This document shows, piece by piece, positions 57,280 through 64,000 of a DNA stretch of 64,000 nucleotides. This DNA comes from AC-32 sp963715575 (GTDB lineage Bacteria; Actinomycetota; Thermoleophilia; Gaiellales; Gaiellaceae): NCBI GenBank assembly GCA_963715575.1, contig OY970250.1:2542001-2606000 (forward strand). Direction: 5' to 3'. Under the pieces are notes generated by a model, which made no database searches, had not been told where the DNA came from, and saw nothing but the letters and a program-made list of their open reading frames with translations. The translations under genes and the position numbers were made by a program. Every line of letters starts with the position of its first letter. The first letter of the stretch is position 1.

Positions 57280-58413
57280 GTGGCGAGCGAACGCTCAATC
57301 CACGTGGGAGGTGTCCAGATCGGCGGCGGGGCACCGGTCGTCGTGCAGTCGATGACGCTGACGAAGACGCACGACGTCGAGGCCACGACGGGCCAGATCG
57401 CCGCGCTCGCCTCGGCCGGCTGCGAGATCGTGCGCGTGGCGGTGCCGAAGAGCGAGGACGCGGACGCGCTACCGAAGATCCTCCGGCTCTCGCCGCTGCC
57501 CGTGATCGCGGACATCCACTTCAACGCAAGCCTCGCCCTGCGTGCGATCGAGGCCGGCGTGGCCGCGGTGCGCATCAACCCGGGCAACATCGGCGGGCCC
57601 GACAAGGTCGCCGAGGTCGTGCGCGCCGCGCAGCAGGCCGGCACGCCGATGCGGATCGGCGCCAACTCCGGCTCGCTGCCGAAGCACCTGGCCGAGCTGG
57701 CGCAGCAGGACCAGGCAGAGGCGCTCGTCGAGGCCGCGCTCGAGGAGGTGCGCCTGCTCGAGAGCCTCGGCTTCTACGACTTCAAGATCTCGGTCAAGTC
57801 GAGCCACGTGCCGACGATGATCCGCGCCTACCGGCTGCTCGCCTCGAAGGTGCCGTACCCGCTCCACCTCGGCGTGACCGAGGCGGGGACGCCGTACTCG
57901 GGCTCAATCAAGAGCGCCGTCGGCATGGGCGCGCTGCTCGTGGACGGGATCGGCGACACGATGCGCGTCTCGCTGACCGCCGACCCGGTGGAGGAGGTCA
58001 AGACGGCCTTCGAGATCCTCAAGGCGCTCGGCCTGCGCGAGCGCGGGCCGATCATGATCGCCTGTCCGAGCTGCGGTCGCGACAACGTCGGCGTGCAACA
58101 GCTCGCCGAGGTGGTCGAGGAGCGGTTGCTCGCGTACCCGCAGCACTTCGAGGTCGCCGTGCTCGGCTGCGCCGTGAACGGACCGGGGGAGGCCGGCGAC
58201 GCCGACTTCGGAATCGCCGGCGGCCGGGACGTCGGCTTCGTCTACGCCCACGGCCGCGTGCTGAAGAAGGTCTCCTCGGACATCCTCGTCGACGAGCTCT
58301 TCCACGAGATCGACAAGTGGATCGCCGACGGCATGCACCGCCCGAAGCGCCTGAAGATGGCCAAGCCGGCCGCCCTGGCGATGGCAGAGGCCTCCATGAT
58401 TCCGCTCGAATAG
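57280..58413 (+). CDS. ispG: (E)-4-hydroxy-3-methylbut-2-enyl-diphosphate synthase
   Basis: 377 residues. TIM barrel (VVQSMTLTKTHDV, RINPGNIGG) and a C-terminal 4Fe-4S domain with CPSC and CAVNGPGE. Penultimate MEP-pathway step. GTG start in a leaderless context. Confidence 0.97.
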   Translation: MASERSIHVGGVQIGGGAPVVVQSMTLTKTHDVEATTGQIAALASAGCEIVRVAVPKSEDADALPKILRLSPLPVIADIHFNASLALRAIEAGVAAVRINPGNIGGPDKVAEVVRAAQQAGTPMRIGANSGSLPKHLAELAQQDQAEALVEAALEEVRLLESLGFYDFKISVKSSHVPTMIRAYRLLASKVPYPLHLGVTEAGTPYSGSIKSAVGMGALLVDGIGDTMRVSLTADPVEEVKTAFEILKALGLRERGPIMIACPSCGRDNVGVQQLAEVVEERLLAYPQHFEVAVLGCAVNGPGEAGDADFGIAGGRDVGFVYAHGRVLKKVSSDILVDELFHEIDKWIADGMHRPKRLKMAKPAALAMAEASMIPLE

Positions 58414-58428
58414 TCTGCGGCGACAACG

Positions 58429-60087
58429 ATGATCGTCCGAGCTTCAGAGCTCTTTCTACCGACCCTGCGCGACGACCCGGCCGACGCCGAGGCCGTCAGC
58501 CACAAGCTGCTCGTGCGCGGCGGCTACATCCGCCAGGTCGGCGCCGGGCTCTGGACGTACCTGCCGCTCGGCTGGCGCGTGCACCGCAAGGTCGAGCAGG
58601 TCATCCGCGAGGAGATGGACGCAATCGGCGGCCAGGAGATGCTCGCGCCGGTACTGACGCCCGCCGAGCTGTGGCAGGAGTCGGGCCGCTACTCCATCAC
58701 CGAGGTGTTCAAGCTGCACGACCGCGTCGGGCGCGAGTTCGTGCTGCCGCTGACGCACGAGGAGACCTTCACCGTCCACGCGCGCGAGCTTCAGTCGTAC
58801 AAGCAGCTGCCGCAGATCTGGTACCACCTGCAGACGAAGGACCGCGACGAGCCGCGGCCTCGCGGCGGGCTTCTCCGCGTCCGCGAGTTCATCATGAAGG
58901 ACGCCTACTCGTTCGACCGCGACGAGGCCGGGCTGGACGAGAGCTTTCGCAAGCACGAGGTCGCGTACAAGCGGATCTTCGAGCGCTGCGGGATCGAGGC
59001 GGTCGAAGTCGCCGCCGAATCGGGGATCATGGGCGGCAGCGGCAGCCAGGATTTCCTCGCGCCGTCGGGCTCGGGCGAGAACACGCTCGTCACCTGCGAG
59101 AACGGCGACTACGCGGCCGACCTCGAGATCGCGTCCGGCGTGCCTCCGGCGGCGGACTTCCCGGCGGCGCTGGACGCGCCGGACGAGGTGGAGACGCCGG
59201 GCCGGCGCACGATCGAAGCCGTCTCCGAGTTCCTCGGGATCGATCCCCGTGCGACGGCGAAGGCGATGCCGGTCGTCGTCGGCGACAAGCTCGTGCTCGC
59301 GCTCGTCCGCGGAGACGACCGGCTGAACGAGATGAAGCTGCTCGCCGAGCTCCGCGACAACTTCCGTCCGGCAGAGGACGAGGAGATCCGCGAGGCCTTC
59401 GGCGCGAGCGGCGGCTCGATCGGGCCCGTGGGCGCCAAGGTCGAGGTGATCGTCGACGAGGCGCTGCGCGAGGGCCAGTACGTCGTCGGCGCGAACCGCG
59501 ACGACGCCCACCTGCGCGGCGTCCAGGCGGGCCGCGACTTCGAGGCCCGCTTCGGAGATTTGCGAGAAGTTCGCGCCGGAGACGCATGTCCTGAGTGCGG
59601 CGGGCATCTATCTCTGCAGGCGGCGATCGAAGTGGGACACATCTTCAAGCTCGAAACGCGGTTCTCGAGGCCGCTGAAGGCCACGTTCCTGGACGAGGAC
59701 GGCACCGAGCGCCCGCTGATCATGGGCAGCTATGGCATCGGCCCGGGCCGCGTGATGGCCGCCGCGGTCGAGCAGAGCCACGACGAGGACGGGATCGTGT
59801 GGCCGCACTCGATCGCGCCCTACGATGTTCACGTGGTCGCGTTGCCCGGCGTCGAGCAACAGGCGGACGAAGCCGCGCGCACGCTCGACGAGGCCGGGGC
59901 GGAGGTGTTGCTCGACGACCGCGACGCGCGCGCCGGCGAGAAGTTCGCCGACGCCGACCTGATCGGCATCCCGCTGCGCGTGACGGTCGGCAAGAAGACC
60001 GCGGAGGACGGCAAGGTCGACGTGCGCGACCGCAAGACCGGCGAGGAGCGGCGCGTCCCGCTGGGCGAGCTCGGGAGCATCGTCTAG
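58429..60087 (+). CDS. proS: Prolyl-tRNA synthetase, bacterial type
   Basis: 552 residues. Class II motif 1-2 (LPLGWRVHRKVEQVIREEMD, PRGGLLRVREFIMKDAYSFD), an editing insertion domain (about 225-380), motif 3 (MGSYGIGPGRVMAAAVEQ) and an anticodon domain. ATG; TAGTCT lies 12 bases upstream. The TAG stop overlaps the next gene by one base. Confidence 0.97.
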   Translation: MIVRASELFLPTLRDDPADAEAVSHKLLVRGGYIRQVGAGLWTYLPLGWRVHRKVEQVIREEMDAIGGQEMLAPVLTPAELWQESGRYSITEVFKLHDRVGREFVLPLTHEETFTVHARELQSYKQLPQIWYHLQTKDRDEPRPRGGLLRVREFIMKDAYSFDRDEAGLDESFRKHEVAYKRIFERCGIEAVEVAAESGIMGGSGSQDFLAPSGSGENTLVTCENGDYAADLEIASGVPPAADFPAALDAPDEVETPGRRTIEAVSEFLGIDPRATAKAMPVVVGDKLVLALVRGDDRLNEMKLLAELRDNFRPAEDEEIREAFGASGGSIGPVGAKVEVIVDEALREGQYVVGANRDDAHLRGVQAGRDFEARFGDLREVRAGDACPECGGHLSLQAAIEVGHIFKLETRFSRPLKATFLDEDGTERPLIMGSYGIGPGRVMAAAVEQSHDEDGIVWPHSIAPYDVHVVALPGVEQQADEAARTLDEAGAEVLLDDRDARAGEKFADADLIGIPLRVTVGKKTAEDGKVDVRDRKTGEERRVPLGELGSIV

Positions 60088-60386
60088 TGGCGAGGCGCCG
60101 GAAGTTCAGCGACCAGCCCTTCGGCCCGACGATCGAGAGGCTGATGACCGAGACCGGCGTCACCTACCGCGGCCTGGCCGACAAGACGAAGCTCTCGGCC
60201 GGCTACCTGAACCACCTCGTCCACGGCAACCGCCCGGTCCCCTCCGACAAGGTGGTCGGCCAGCTGGCCAAGGCCCTCGGCGTCGAGCCCGAGCACTTCC
60301 GTGAGTACCGCCTGCGCGTGATCACGCAGAAGCTCGAAGCGATGCCGGACCTGATCGACCGGCTGTACAAGCGGTTGGGGAACTAG
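60087..60386 (+). CDS. XRE-type helix-turn-helix protein
   Basis: 99 residues. HTH at about 25-75: TYRGLADKTKLSAGYLNHLV, then KVVGQLAKALGVEPEHFREY. No effector domain. GTG overlaps the proS stop, so it is co-transcribed with proS. Target unknown. Confidence 0.88.
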   Translation: MARRRKFSDQPFGPTIERLMTETGVTYRGLADKTKLSAGYLNHLVHGNRPVPSDKVVGQLAKALGVEPEHFREYRLRVITQKLEAMPDLIDRLYKRLGN

Positions 60387-60402
60387 CCGGGCTCGTGAAA
60401 CT

Positions 60403-60420
60403 CTCCACAGGCCTGTGGAG
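60403..60420 (+). terminator. Palindromic terminator after the HTH gene
   Basis: CTCCACAGGCCTGTGGAG is an 18-base perfect palindrome 17 bases after the stop codon. No T-run, so Rho-independent action is uncertain; it could be an operator instead. Confidence 0.45.
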
Positions 60421-60467
60421 AACAGAATACGCAGGTTCTGCGAATGTTTCGGTTAGGTTTCCACCCC

Positions 60468-60496
60468 TTTACACACACGTCCAAATGGGTTAGTAC
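60468..60496 (+). promoter_or_regulatory. Promoter of the LuxR-type regulator gene
   Basis: -35 TTTACA (60468-60473) and -10 TAGTAC (60491-60496) with a 17-base spacer. The leader of about 50 bases has a GGGAGAG Shine-Dalgarno before GTG 60556. Confidence 0.5.
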
Positions 60497-60555
60497 TCCA
60501 ACTAGGGAACTACCCGCAAGACCAGAGGCAGGGGATTACGGGAGAGAGGGCGACT

Positions 60556-61218
60556 GTGGCAGTAACCGGCGAACGAACTGCGGTATTGGTCGATCCGCAT
60601 CCAGTGTGGCTGGAGGCGGTCGAAGAGGTTTTCACGAAGAACGGCGTCACCGTGACGGGCCGGGCCGTGGACTTCGAGCGCGGCGTCGCGCTCTGCCAAG
60701 AGCTCCAGCCCCGCATCCTGGTGGCGGAGCCGGCGGGTGGCGGCGCGGCGTGCATCCGCGACTCCTGCGCGCGGGTTCCGGGGCTGAAGGCGATCGCGCT
60801 GGCGTCGACCGATGATCCGGCGCAGGTCCAGGCGGCATTCGCCGCCGGGGCCGTGGCCTACGTGGTCAAGACAGCGCACTCCGACGACGTCGGCGTGGCC
60901 GTTCGCCAGGTCTTCGCGCCGTCGCTGTTCATGCCGGGCCTGGCCCCGGCCAACGGCGCGGCGGCGGCCGTCGAGCCGCATCCCGCGCTGGAGGTGCTGA
61001 CGACGCGCGAGCGGGAGATTCTGGGCCTCGTAGCCGAGGGGCACTCCAACAGCCAGCTGGCCCGCATGCTCTGGGTGACCGAGCAGACGGTGAAGTTCCA
61101 CCTCTCGAACATCTACCGCAAGCTCGACGTCAGCAACCGGACAGAGGCGAGCCGCTGGGCGCAGCTGCACGGCCTGCTCGCCGAGACGGCCGCGCCAGAA
61201 CACGTGGCGGCCGGCTGA
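60556..61218 (+). CDS. NarL/LuxR-type response regulator with altered receiver
   Basis: 220 residues. The receiver (about 8-125) has the acidic pocket in VLVDPHPVW and the Lys in VAYVVKTA, but the phospho-acceptor Asp is Glu58 in RILVAEPAGG. The LuxR HTH spans about 145-205: LTTREREILGLVAEGHSNSQ, QTVKFHLSNIYRKL. Probably works without phosphorylation. No histidine kinase is next to it. GTG start. Confidence 0.9.
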   Translation: MAVTGERTAVLVDPHPVWLEAVEEVFTKNGVTVTGRAVDFERGVALCQELQPRILVAEPAGGGAACIRDSCARVPGLKAIALASTDDPAQVQAAFAAGAVAYVVKTAHSDDVGVAVRQVFAPSLFMPGLAPANGAAAAVEPHPALEVLTTREREILGLVAEGHSNSQLARMLWVTEQTVKFHLSNIYRKLDVSNRTEASRWAQLHGLLAETAAPEHVAAG

Positions 61219-61219
61219 G

Positions 61220-61621
61220 CTAGGACTCGGGCCCGGCGGCCTGCGGGACGGCCGCTGTGACGAGAATCGACGCCAGCTCCAGCGTCTCGATCAGGTCCTC
61301 CGCCGAGCTCGGCGTGCGCAGGAAGGCGGACGCGCCCGCGTCGTGCGCCTCGACCGCGTCGAGCTCGTTCTCGGGCCCGGCCATGATCAGCACGCGTGGC
61401 GCTCGGTCGCGGCGCACGATCCGCCGCGTCGCGTCGAGCGCGGCGCTGTCGGAGAGACCGGCGTCGAGCAACACGACGTGAGGCTCGACCTCGGCGGCGA
61501 GCCGCACGACCTCGTCTCGGTCGGCAGCAACGCCGACGATGTCGAAGCGTGGATCCTGCTCGAGCCTCGCATGCAGCGCACTGGCGAACAAGCGGTGATC
61601 GTCCATGACCAAAATTCGCAC
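61220..61621 (-). CDS. Receiver-only response regulator
   Basis: 133 residues from GTG 61621, with GGAGG about seven bases upstream. Receiver domain: LVMDDHRLFASAL (acidic pocket), phospho-acceptor Asp53 in VVLLDAGLSD; the usual Lys is Arg in SAFLRTPSS. There is no DNA-binding domain. Converges with the LuxR-type gene with one base between stops. Confidence 0.83.
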   Translation of the reverse strand: MRILVMDDHRLFASALHARLEQDPRFDIVGVAADRDEVVRLAAEVEPHVVLLDAGLSDSAALDATRRIVRRDRAPRVLIMAGPENELDAVEAHDAGASAFLRTPSSAEDLIETLELASILVTAAVPQAAGPES

Positions 61622-61815
61622 GACTGAGCCTCCGTCGGATGGGGCGGCACCCGGCACTGCCAGGCAGTATCGCGCACCCGGCATACCCGTGCGAAGCCAG
61701 GTTTCGCTAGCCGTAGGAACGGTCCGGCGGCCGCGGCCTCTATGGGTCTCCAGGCGGCGTTTCGCTAACGCTCGCGTCAGTGGAGGTCGGCCCGGCGTGC
61801 GATGGCGCAGCCTGC

Positions 61816-61875
61816 AAAGGCGTCGCTTGCGATGCCGCTGAAGAGGCCGTTTGGCTGCGCCAGGCGGCCGTTTCC
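61816..61875 (+). repeat. Palindromic repeat family, copy 5
   Basis: AAAGGCGTCGCTTGCGATGC core, CGCTGAAGA link, hairpin GGCCG-TTTGGCTGCGCCAGG-CGGCC, then GTTTCC. Closest to copy 1. It lies between a response regulator gene and tRNA-Pro. Confidence 0.75.
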
Positions 61876-61908
61876 GCTAACCAGACGGTGAGCTAGAGTT
61901 CCGAAAGA

Positions 61909-61983
61909 CGGGGCGTGGCGCAGCCTGGTTAGCGCGCTTGTCTGGGGGACAAGAGGTCCCGAGTTCAAATCTCGGCGCCCCGA
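61909..61983 (+). tRNA. tRNA-Pro (anticodon GGG)
   Basis: Acceptor CGGGGCG pairs with CGCCCCG (61976-61982); D-arm GCGC-AGCCTGGTTA-GCGC; anticodon arm CTTGT-CTGGGGG-ACAAG with anticodon GGG; T-arm CCGAG-TTCAAAT-CTCGG; discriminator A. CCA is not encoded. Reads CCC codons. TAGAGT at 61894-61899 is a possible -10 box. Confidence 0.95.
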
Positions 61984-61988
61984 TCTGA

Positions 61989-62012
61989 AGAGCCCTGCAG
62001 ATGCGGGGCTTT
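61989..62012 (+). terminator. Rho-independent terminator of tRNA-Pro
   Basis: AGCCCTGC-agat-GCGGGGCT followed by TTTTC, directly after the tRNA; one T-G pair in the stem. Confidence 0.8.
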
Positions 62013-62017
62013 TCTGT

Positions 62018-63019
62018 TCAGACGAAGACATCGGCGGCGCAGCCGAAGACGAGGCCGGCATGGACGTCTTCGACACCCGCCAGCGACGGGTGCCCCTGGT
62101 TCACCTCGACGTCCGGCCAGCTCTCTAGGCCGAGCGCCGCGGCGCCTTCGTCCGAGCCGAAGCAGAGGAGGGACGACACCGAGACGACGTTGCGCTTGCC
62201 GGCGCGACGGCGGGCGATTCCTTCCAGCTCGCGCAGCTCCTCGAGCGGGTCGATCCGGACGTTCGAGTCCGAGCCGATGCACATGCCGATGCCGCGTTCG
62301 CAGAGCTCCTGTACGGGCGCGAAGCCGTCGCCGAGGTTGGCCTCGGTCGTGGGACAGATGCAGATGCGGGCGCCGGCCTCGGCGACCAGGTCCAGCTCCC
62401 GCGGGCCGGCGTGGGTCGCGTGCACGACGGTCGTGTGCGGGCCGAGGCAGCCGGTCTCCGCCAGCAGCTCGAGCGGGCGCAGGCCGTGCTCGGCGAGGCA
62501 CTCCTCGATCTCGCGCGGCTGCTCGTCGGCGTGCACGTGTAGCGGCAACGACTCGGCGGCCGCGTAGCGCCCGAGCTCCTCGAGCCAGTCACGCGGGCAG
62601 GCACGCACGGAGTGGGGGGCGAGCCCGACGCGCACCCCGGCGGCGCGCAGCTCCTCGAGTTGGGAGAGATAGTCGGCGGCCGACTCCTGCCGGAAGCGCT
62701 CGATTCCGCCGCGGCCGTAGGCGGCCAGCAGCAGCACGAGCTCGATCCCCGCCTCGGCGGCGGCCTCGACGGCAGCGTGCGCCTCGGCGAGCCCGAGGTA
62801 ATGGAACTCCCCGACCGCCGTGTACCCGGTCGAGAGCATCTCGCGGTAGACCTGGGCGTAGCCGGTGCGCACCTGTTCGACGGTCAGCGACACCGCGAGC
62901 TCGAGCATCGCTTCGCGCCAGCCCCAGAAGTCGTCGCCCTCCGTTCGGCCTCGCAACGCGCGCTGGAACGCGTGCGAATGCGCGTTCACGAAGCCGGGCA
63001 GCGAGAGGGTCTCCGGCAC
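62018..63019 (-). CDS. Formimidoylglutamate deiminase-like amidohydrolase (HutF-like)
   Basis: 333 residues. Metal motif PGFVNAHSHAFQRALRGRTE, then HVHADEQPREI, VVHATHAG and a metal Asp in CIGSDSNVRIDP. Motifs point to HutF of histidine breakdown, but homologues have about 450 residues; here the N-terminal beta-sandwich and part of the C-terminus are missing. GTG 63019 directly follows the stop of a methyltransferase remnant. Confidence 0.8.
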   Translation of the reverse strand: MPETLSLPGFVNAHSHAFQRALRGRTEGDDFWGWREAMLELAVSLTVEQVRTGYAQVYREMLSTGYTAVGEFHYLGLAEAHAAVEAAAEAGIELVLLLAAYGRGGIERFRQESAADYLSQLEELRAAGVRVGLAPHSVRACPRDWLEELGRYAAAESLPLHVHADEQPREIEECLAEHGLRPLELLAETGCLGPHTTVVHATHAGPRELDLVAEAGARICICPTTEANLGDGFAPVQELCERGIGMCIGSDSNVRIDPLEELRELEGIARRRAGKRNVVSVSSLLCFGSDEGAAALGLESWPDVEVNQGHPSLAGVEDVHAGLVFGCAADVFV

Positions 63020-63262
63020 CTAACCCCAGGGAATCCGAAGGTATCGGCGTATGTTGGCCGGCAGCGGCCGGTCGTGGAAGAGGCGCATCCGGCCGGCGGG
63101 AGCGCGGTGCGACGGCAAGAGATCGCGCTGCAGATCGGAGGTGACCGCGTCGTATGAGTGCCACCCGTCGACGAGCAGGAATCTGAGCGGGAAGCCGTCC
63201 CGGCGGGCGAAGAGCTCGTCCGAGCGGGCGGGAACCACGGCGGAACGGAACGAGGCGGCCAC
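63020..63262 (-). pseudogene. Remnant of a Methyltransf_24-like SAM methyltransferase
   Basis: 80 residues matching only the C-terminal half of such enzymes: FLLVDGWHSYDAVTSDLQRD (strand 4, Asp-Gly-x-His-Ser-Tyr) and a diverged GGxxxxHD-like piece (APAGRMRLFHD). No SAM-binding motif I is present, because the frame is cut by the start of pgsA. Probably a decayed gene end; it may still be translated with the amidohydrolase. Confidence 0.5.
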
Positions 63263-63267
63263 CCCCG

Positions 63268-63273
63268 TATCCT
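63268..63273 (+). promoter_or_regulatory. -10 box of the phosphatidyltransferase gene
   Basis: TATCCT six bases before GTG 63280; no Shine-Dalgarno. Confidence 0.45.
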
Positions 63274-63279
63274 TCCAGC

Positions 63280-63828
63280 GTGGCCACTCGCGCGGTTCCC
63301 GCCCCGGTAGCGCAGATCCCGAACGCGCTCACGATCGTCCGGCTCGCGCTGATTCCGGTCTTCGTCGTGCTCCTGCTCAACGCCGACGGCGGGCACAGCT
63401 GGCCCGCGGCGATCGTCTTCGGCGTCGCCGGCGTGACCGACCAGATCGACGGCTGGCTGGCGCGGCGCTGGCGGGTCGAGTCGAGCTTCGGCAAGATCGC
63501 CGACCCGCTGGCCGACCGGCTGATGATCGACGCGGCCGTGATCCTGCTCTGGCACGCCGACCGGCTGCCGTGGATCGCCCTGGCAATCCCCGCACGTGAC
63601 GTGGCGCTCGTCGCCGGGTACAAGCTCGTCGTGGGGCGCGGCTACGGCTTCCAGGTCAACCTCGCCGGCAAGGCGGCGACCTGGCTGCTGTACGCGTCGC
63701 TCGCCTTCATCATGGTCACCCGCGAAGGCACCGACTGGCCGCTCTGGATCTTCTGGGCGGGCGTGATCCTGGCGGCGGTCTCGCTGGCCGGCTACCTGCT
63801 CAAGGCGAAGCGCGAGGTGGCGACGTGA
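63280..63828 (+). CDS. pgsA: CDP-alcohol phosphatidyltransferase (PgsA-like)
   Basis: 182 residues, about five membrane helices. Full signature D-x2-D-G-x2-A-R then G-x3-D-x3-D: DQIDGWLARR and FGKIADPLADRL. Starts IPNALTIVRLALIP, like PgsA (phosphatidylglycerophosphate synthase); another alcohol acceptor is possible. GTG leaderless start; the stop overlaps the next gene. Confidence 0.9.
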   Translation: MATRAVPAPVAQIPNALTIVRLALIPVFVVLLLNADGGHSWPAAIVFGVAGVTDQIDGWLARRWRVESSFGKIADPLADRLMIDAAVILLWHADRLPWIALAIPARDVALVAGYKLVVGRGYGFQVNLAGKAATWLLYASLAFIMVTREGTDWPLWIFWAGVILAAVSLAGYLLKAKREVAT

Positions 63829-64000
63829 AGGCCGTCGTGATGGCCGGCGGCGAGGGCACCCGTCTGCGCCCGCTGACCTCGAACCAGCCGAAGCCGATGG
63901 TCCCGATCGTCGGCAAGCCGTGCATGGAGCACATCCTCGAGCTCCTGAGCAAGCACGGGCTCGAGGACGTGATCGTGACGGTCGCCTTCATGCCGCAGGC
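63825..64000 (+). CDS. Sugar-phosphate nucleotidyltransferase, N-terminal part
   Basis: First 58 residues only; the gene runs past the window. KAVVMAGGEGTRLRPLTSNQ and PKPMVPIVGKPCMEHILELL are the nucleotide-binding site of NDP-sugar pyrophosphorylases (mannose-1-phosphate guanylyltransferase or glucose-1-phosphate type). The GTG overlaps the pgsA stop. Confidence 0.9.
   Translation, partial: MKAVVMAGGEGTRLRPLTSNQPKPMVPIVGKPCMEHILELLSKHGLEDVIVTVAFMPQ

Noticed and set aside
55974..59594. Plus-strand frame of 1206 codons across rseP, ispG and proS
   Set aside because: Runs out of frame through three well-supported genes; Arg/Pro-rich low-complexity product.

Overview
The window is GC-rich chromosomal DNA with almost back-to-back genes, many GTG starts and four-base ATGA/GTGA gene overlaps. 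Actinomycetota signatures are clear: a recN-steA-mctB-pyrG block laid out as in mycobacteria, a MurA with Asp in place of the catalytic Cys, sepF, a DivIVA-domain protein, and an ImuB/DnaE2 mutasome behind GAAC-N4-GTTC LexA boxes. A deep-branching, possibly uncultured member such as class Thermoleophilia fits best (inference). No transposase, integrase, phage gene or CRISPR array was seen. No gene-free stretch exceeds 300 bases; the longest (about 61622-61908) holds a palindromic repeat and the tRNA-Pro upstream region.

Layout. 1-8594: recN 3' end, steA, an SRPBCC protein, mctB, a GT2/MraY-like fusion and pyrG, then a PAS protein, an M20 peptidase and a DUF3866 protein. 8758-15515: ald, nucleoside salvage (deoB, deoA) with a VOC protein and a methyltransferase, then mutM, a glutaredoxin and recO. 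15675-22318: glyS, the PPDK regulator ppsR, an mhqD/mhqO-like pair and ppdK. 22363-25250: exported proteins (lipoprotein, GH26-like hydrolase, RTX-type protein) and a rhomboid protease. 25460-28712: comB, a MerR-DUF1835 fusion with its own operator, an alcohol dehydrogenase and a small Cys-rich membrane protein. 28768-34259: SOS mutasome (imuB, dnaE2) with a bicupin between. 34432-39552: GH15 enzyme, membrane protein, EEP hydrolase, class V aminotransferase, HD protein. 39678-49384: envelope and division cluster (murA, HisB-like gene, ridA-like, DHH-CBS-PAP fusion, pgeF, yggS, sepF, yggT, DivIVA, DUF167, DksA-like, lspA, frameshifted rluD). 49354-60386: GGDEF protein, then rpsB-tsf-pyrH-frr-uppS-cdsA-dxr-rseP-ispG-proS and an HTH gene. 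60556-64000: two response regulators, tRNA-Pro, a HutF-like amidohydrolase, a methyltransferase remnant, a CDP-alcohol phosphatidyltransferase and the start of a sugar-nucleotide synthase.

The genes are mostly housekeeping: translation (rpsB, tsf, frr, glyS, proS), isoprenoid and lipid carriers (dxr, ispG, uppS, cdsA, pgsA), cell wall and division (murA, sepF, steA, DivIVA), nucleotide salvage and repair.

The most unusual content lies in small sequence elements: (i) a six-member family of short palindromic repeats, one inserted in frame inside dnaE2 and others lying on stop codons; (ii) three 155-165 bp imperfect palindromes, two of which pair with the Shine-Dalgarno of mctB or comB; (iii) a second dispersed repeat with a 31-bp perfect match between two copies; (iv) about twenty genes with a -10-like hexamer 6-11 bases before the start codon, suggesting widespread leaderless transcription; (v) a double SOS box shared by divergent promoters. 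imuB and rluD carry local frame disruptions that need read-level checking.
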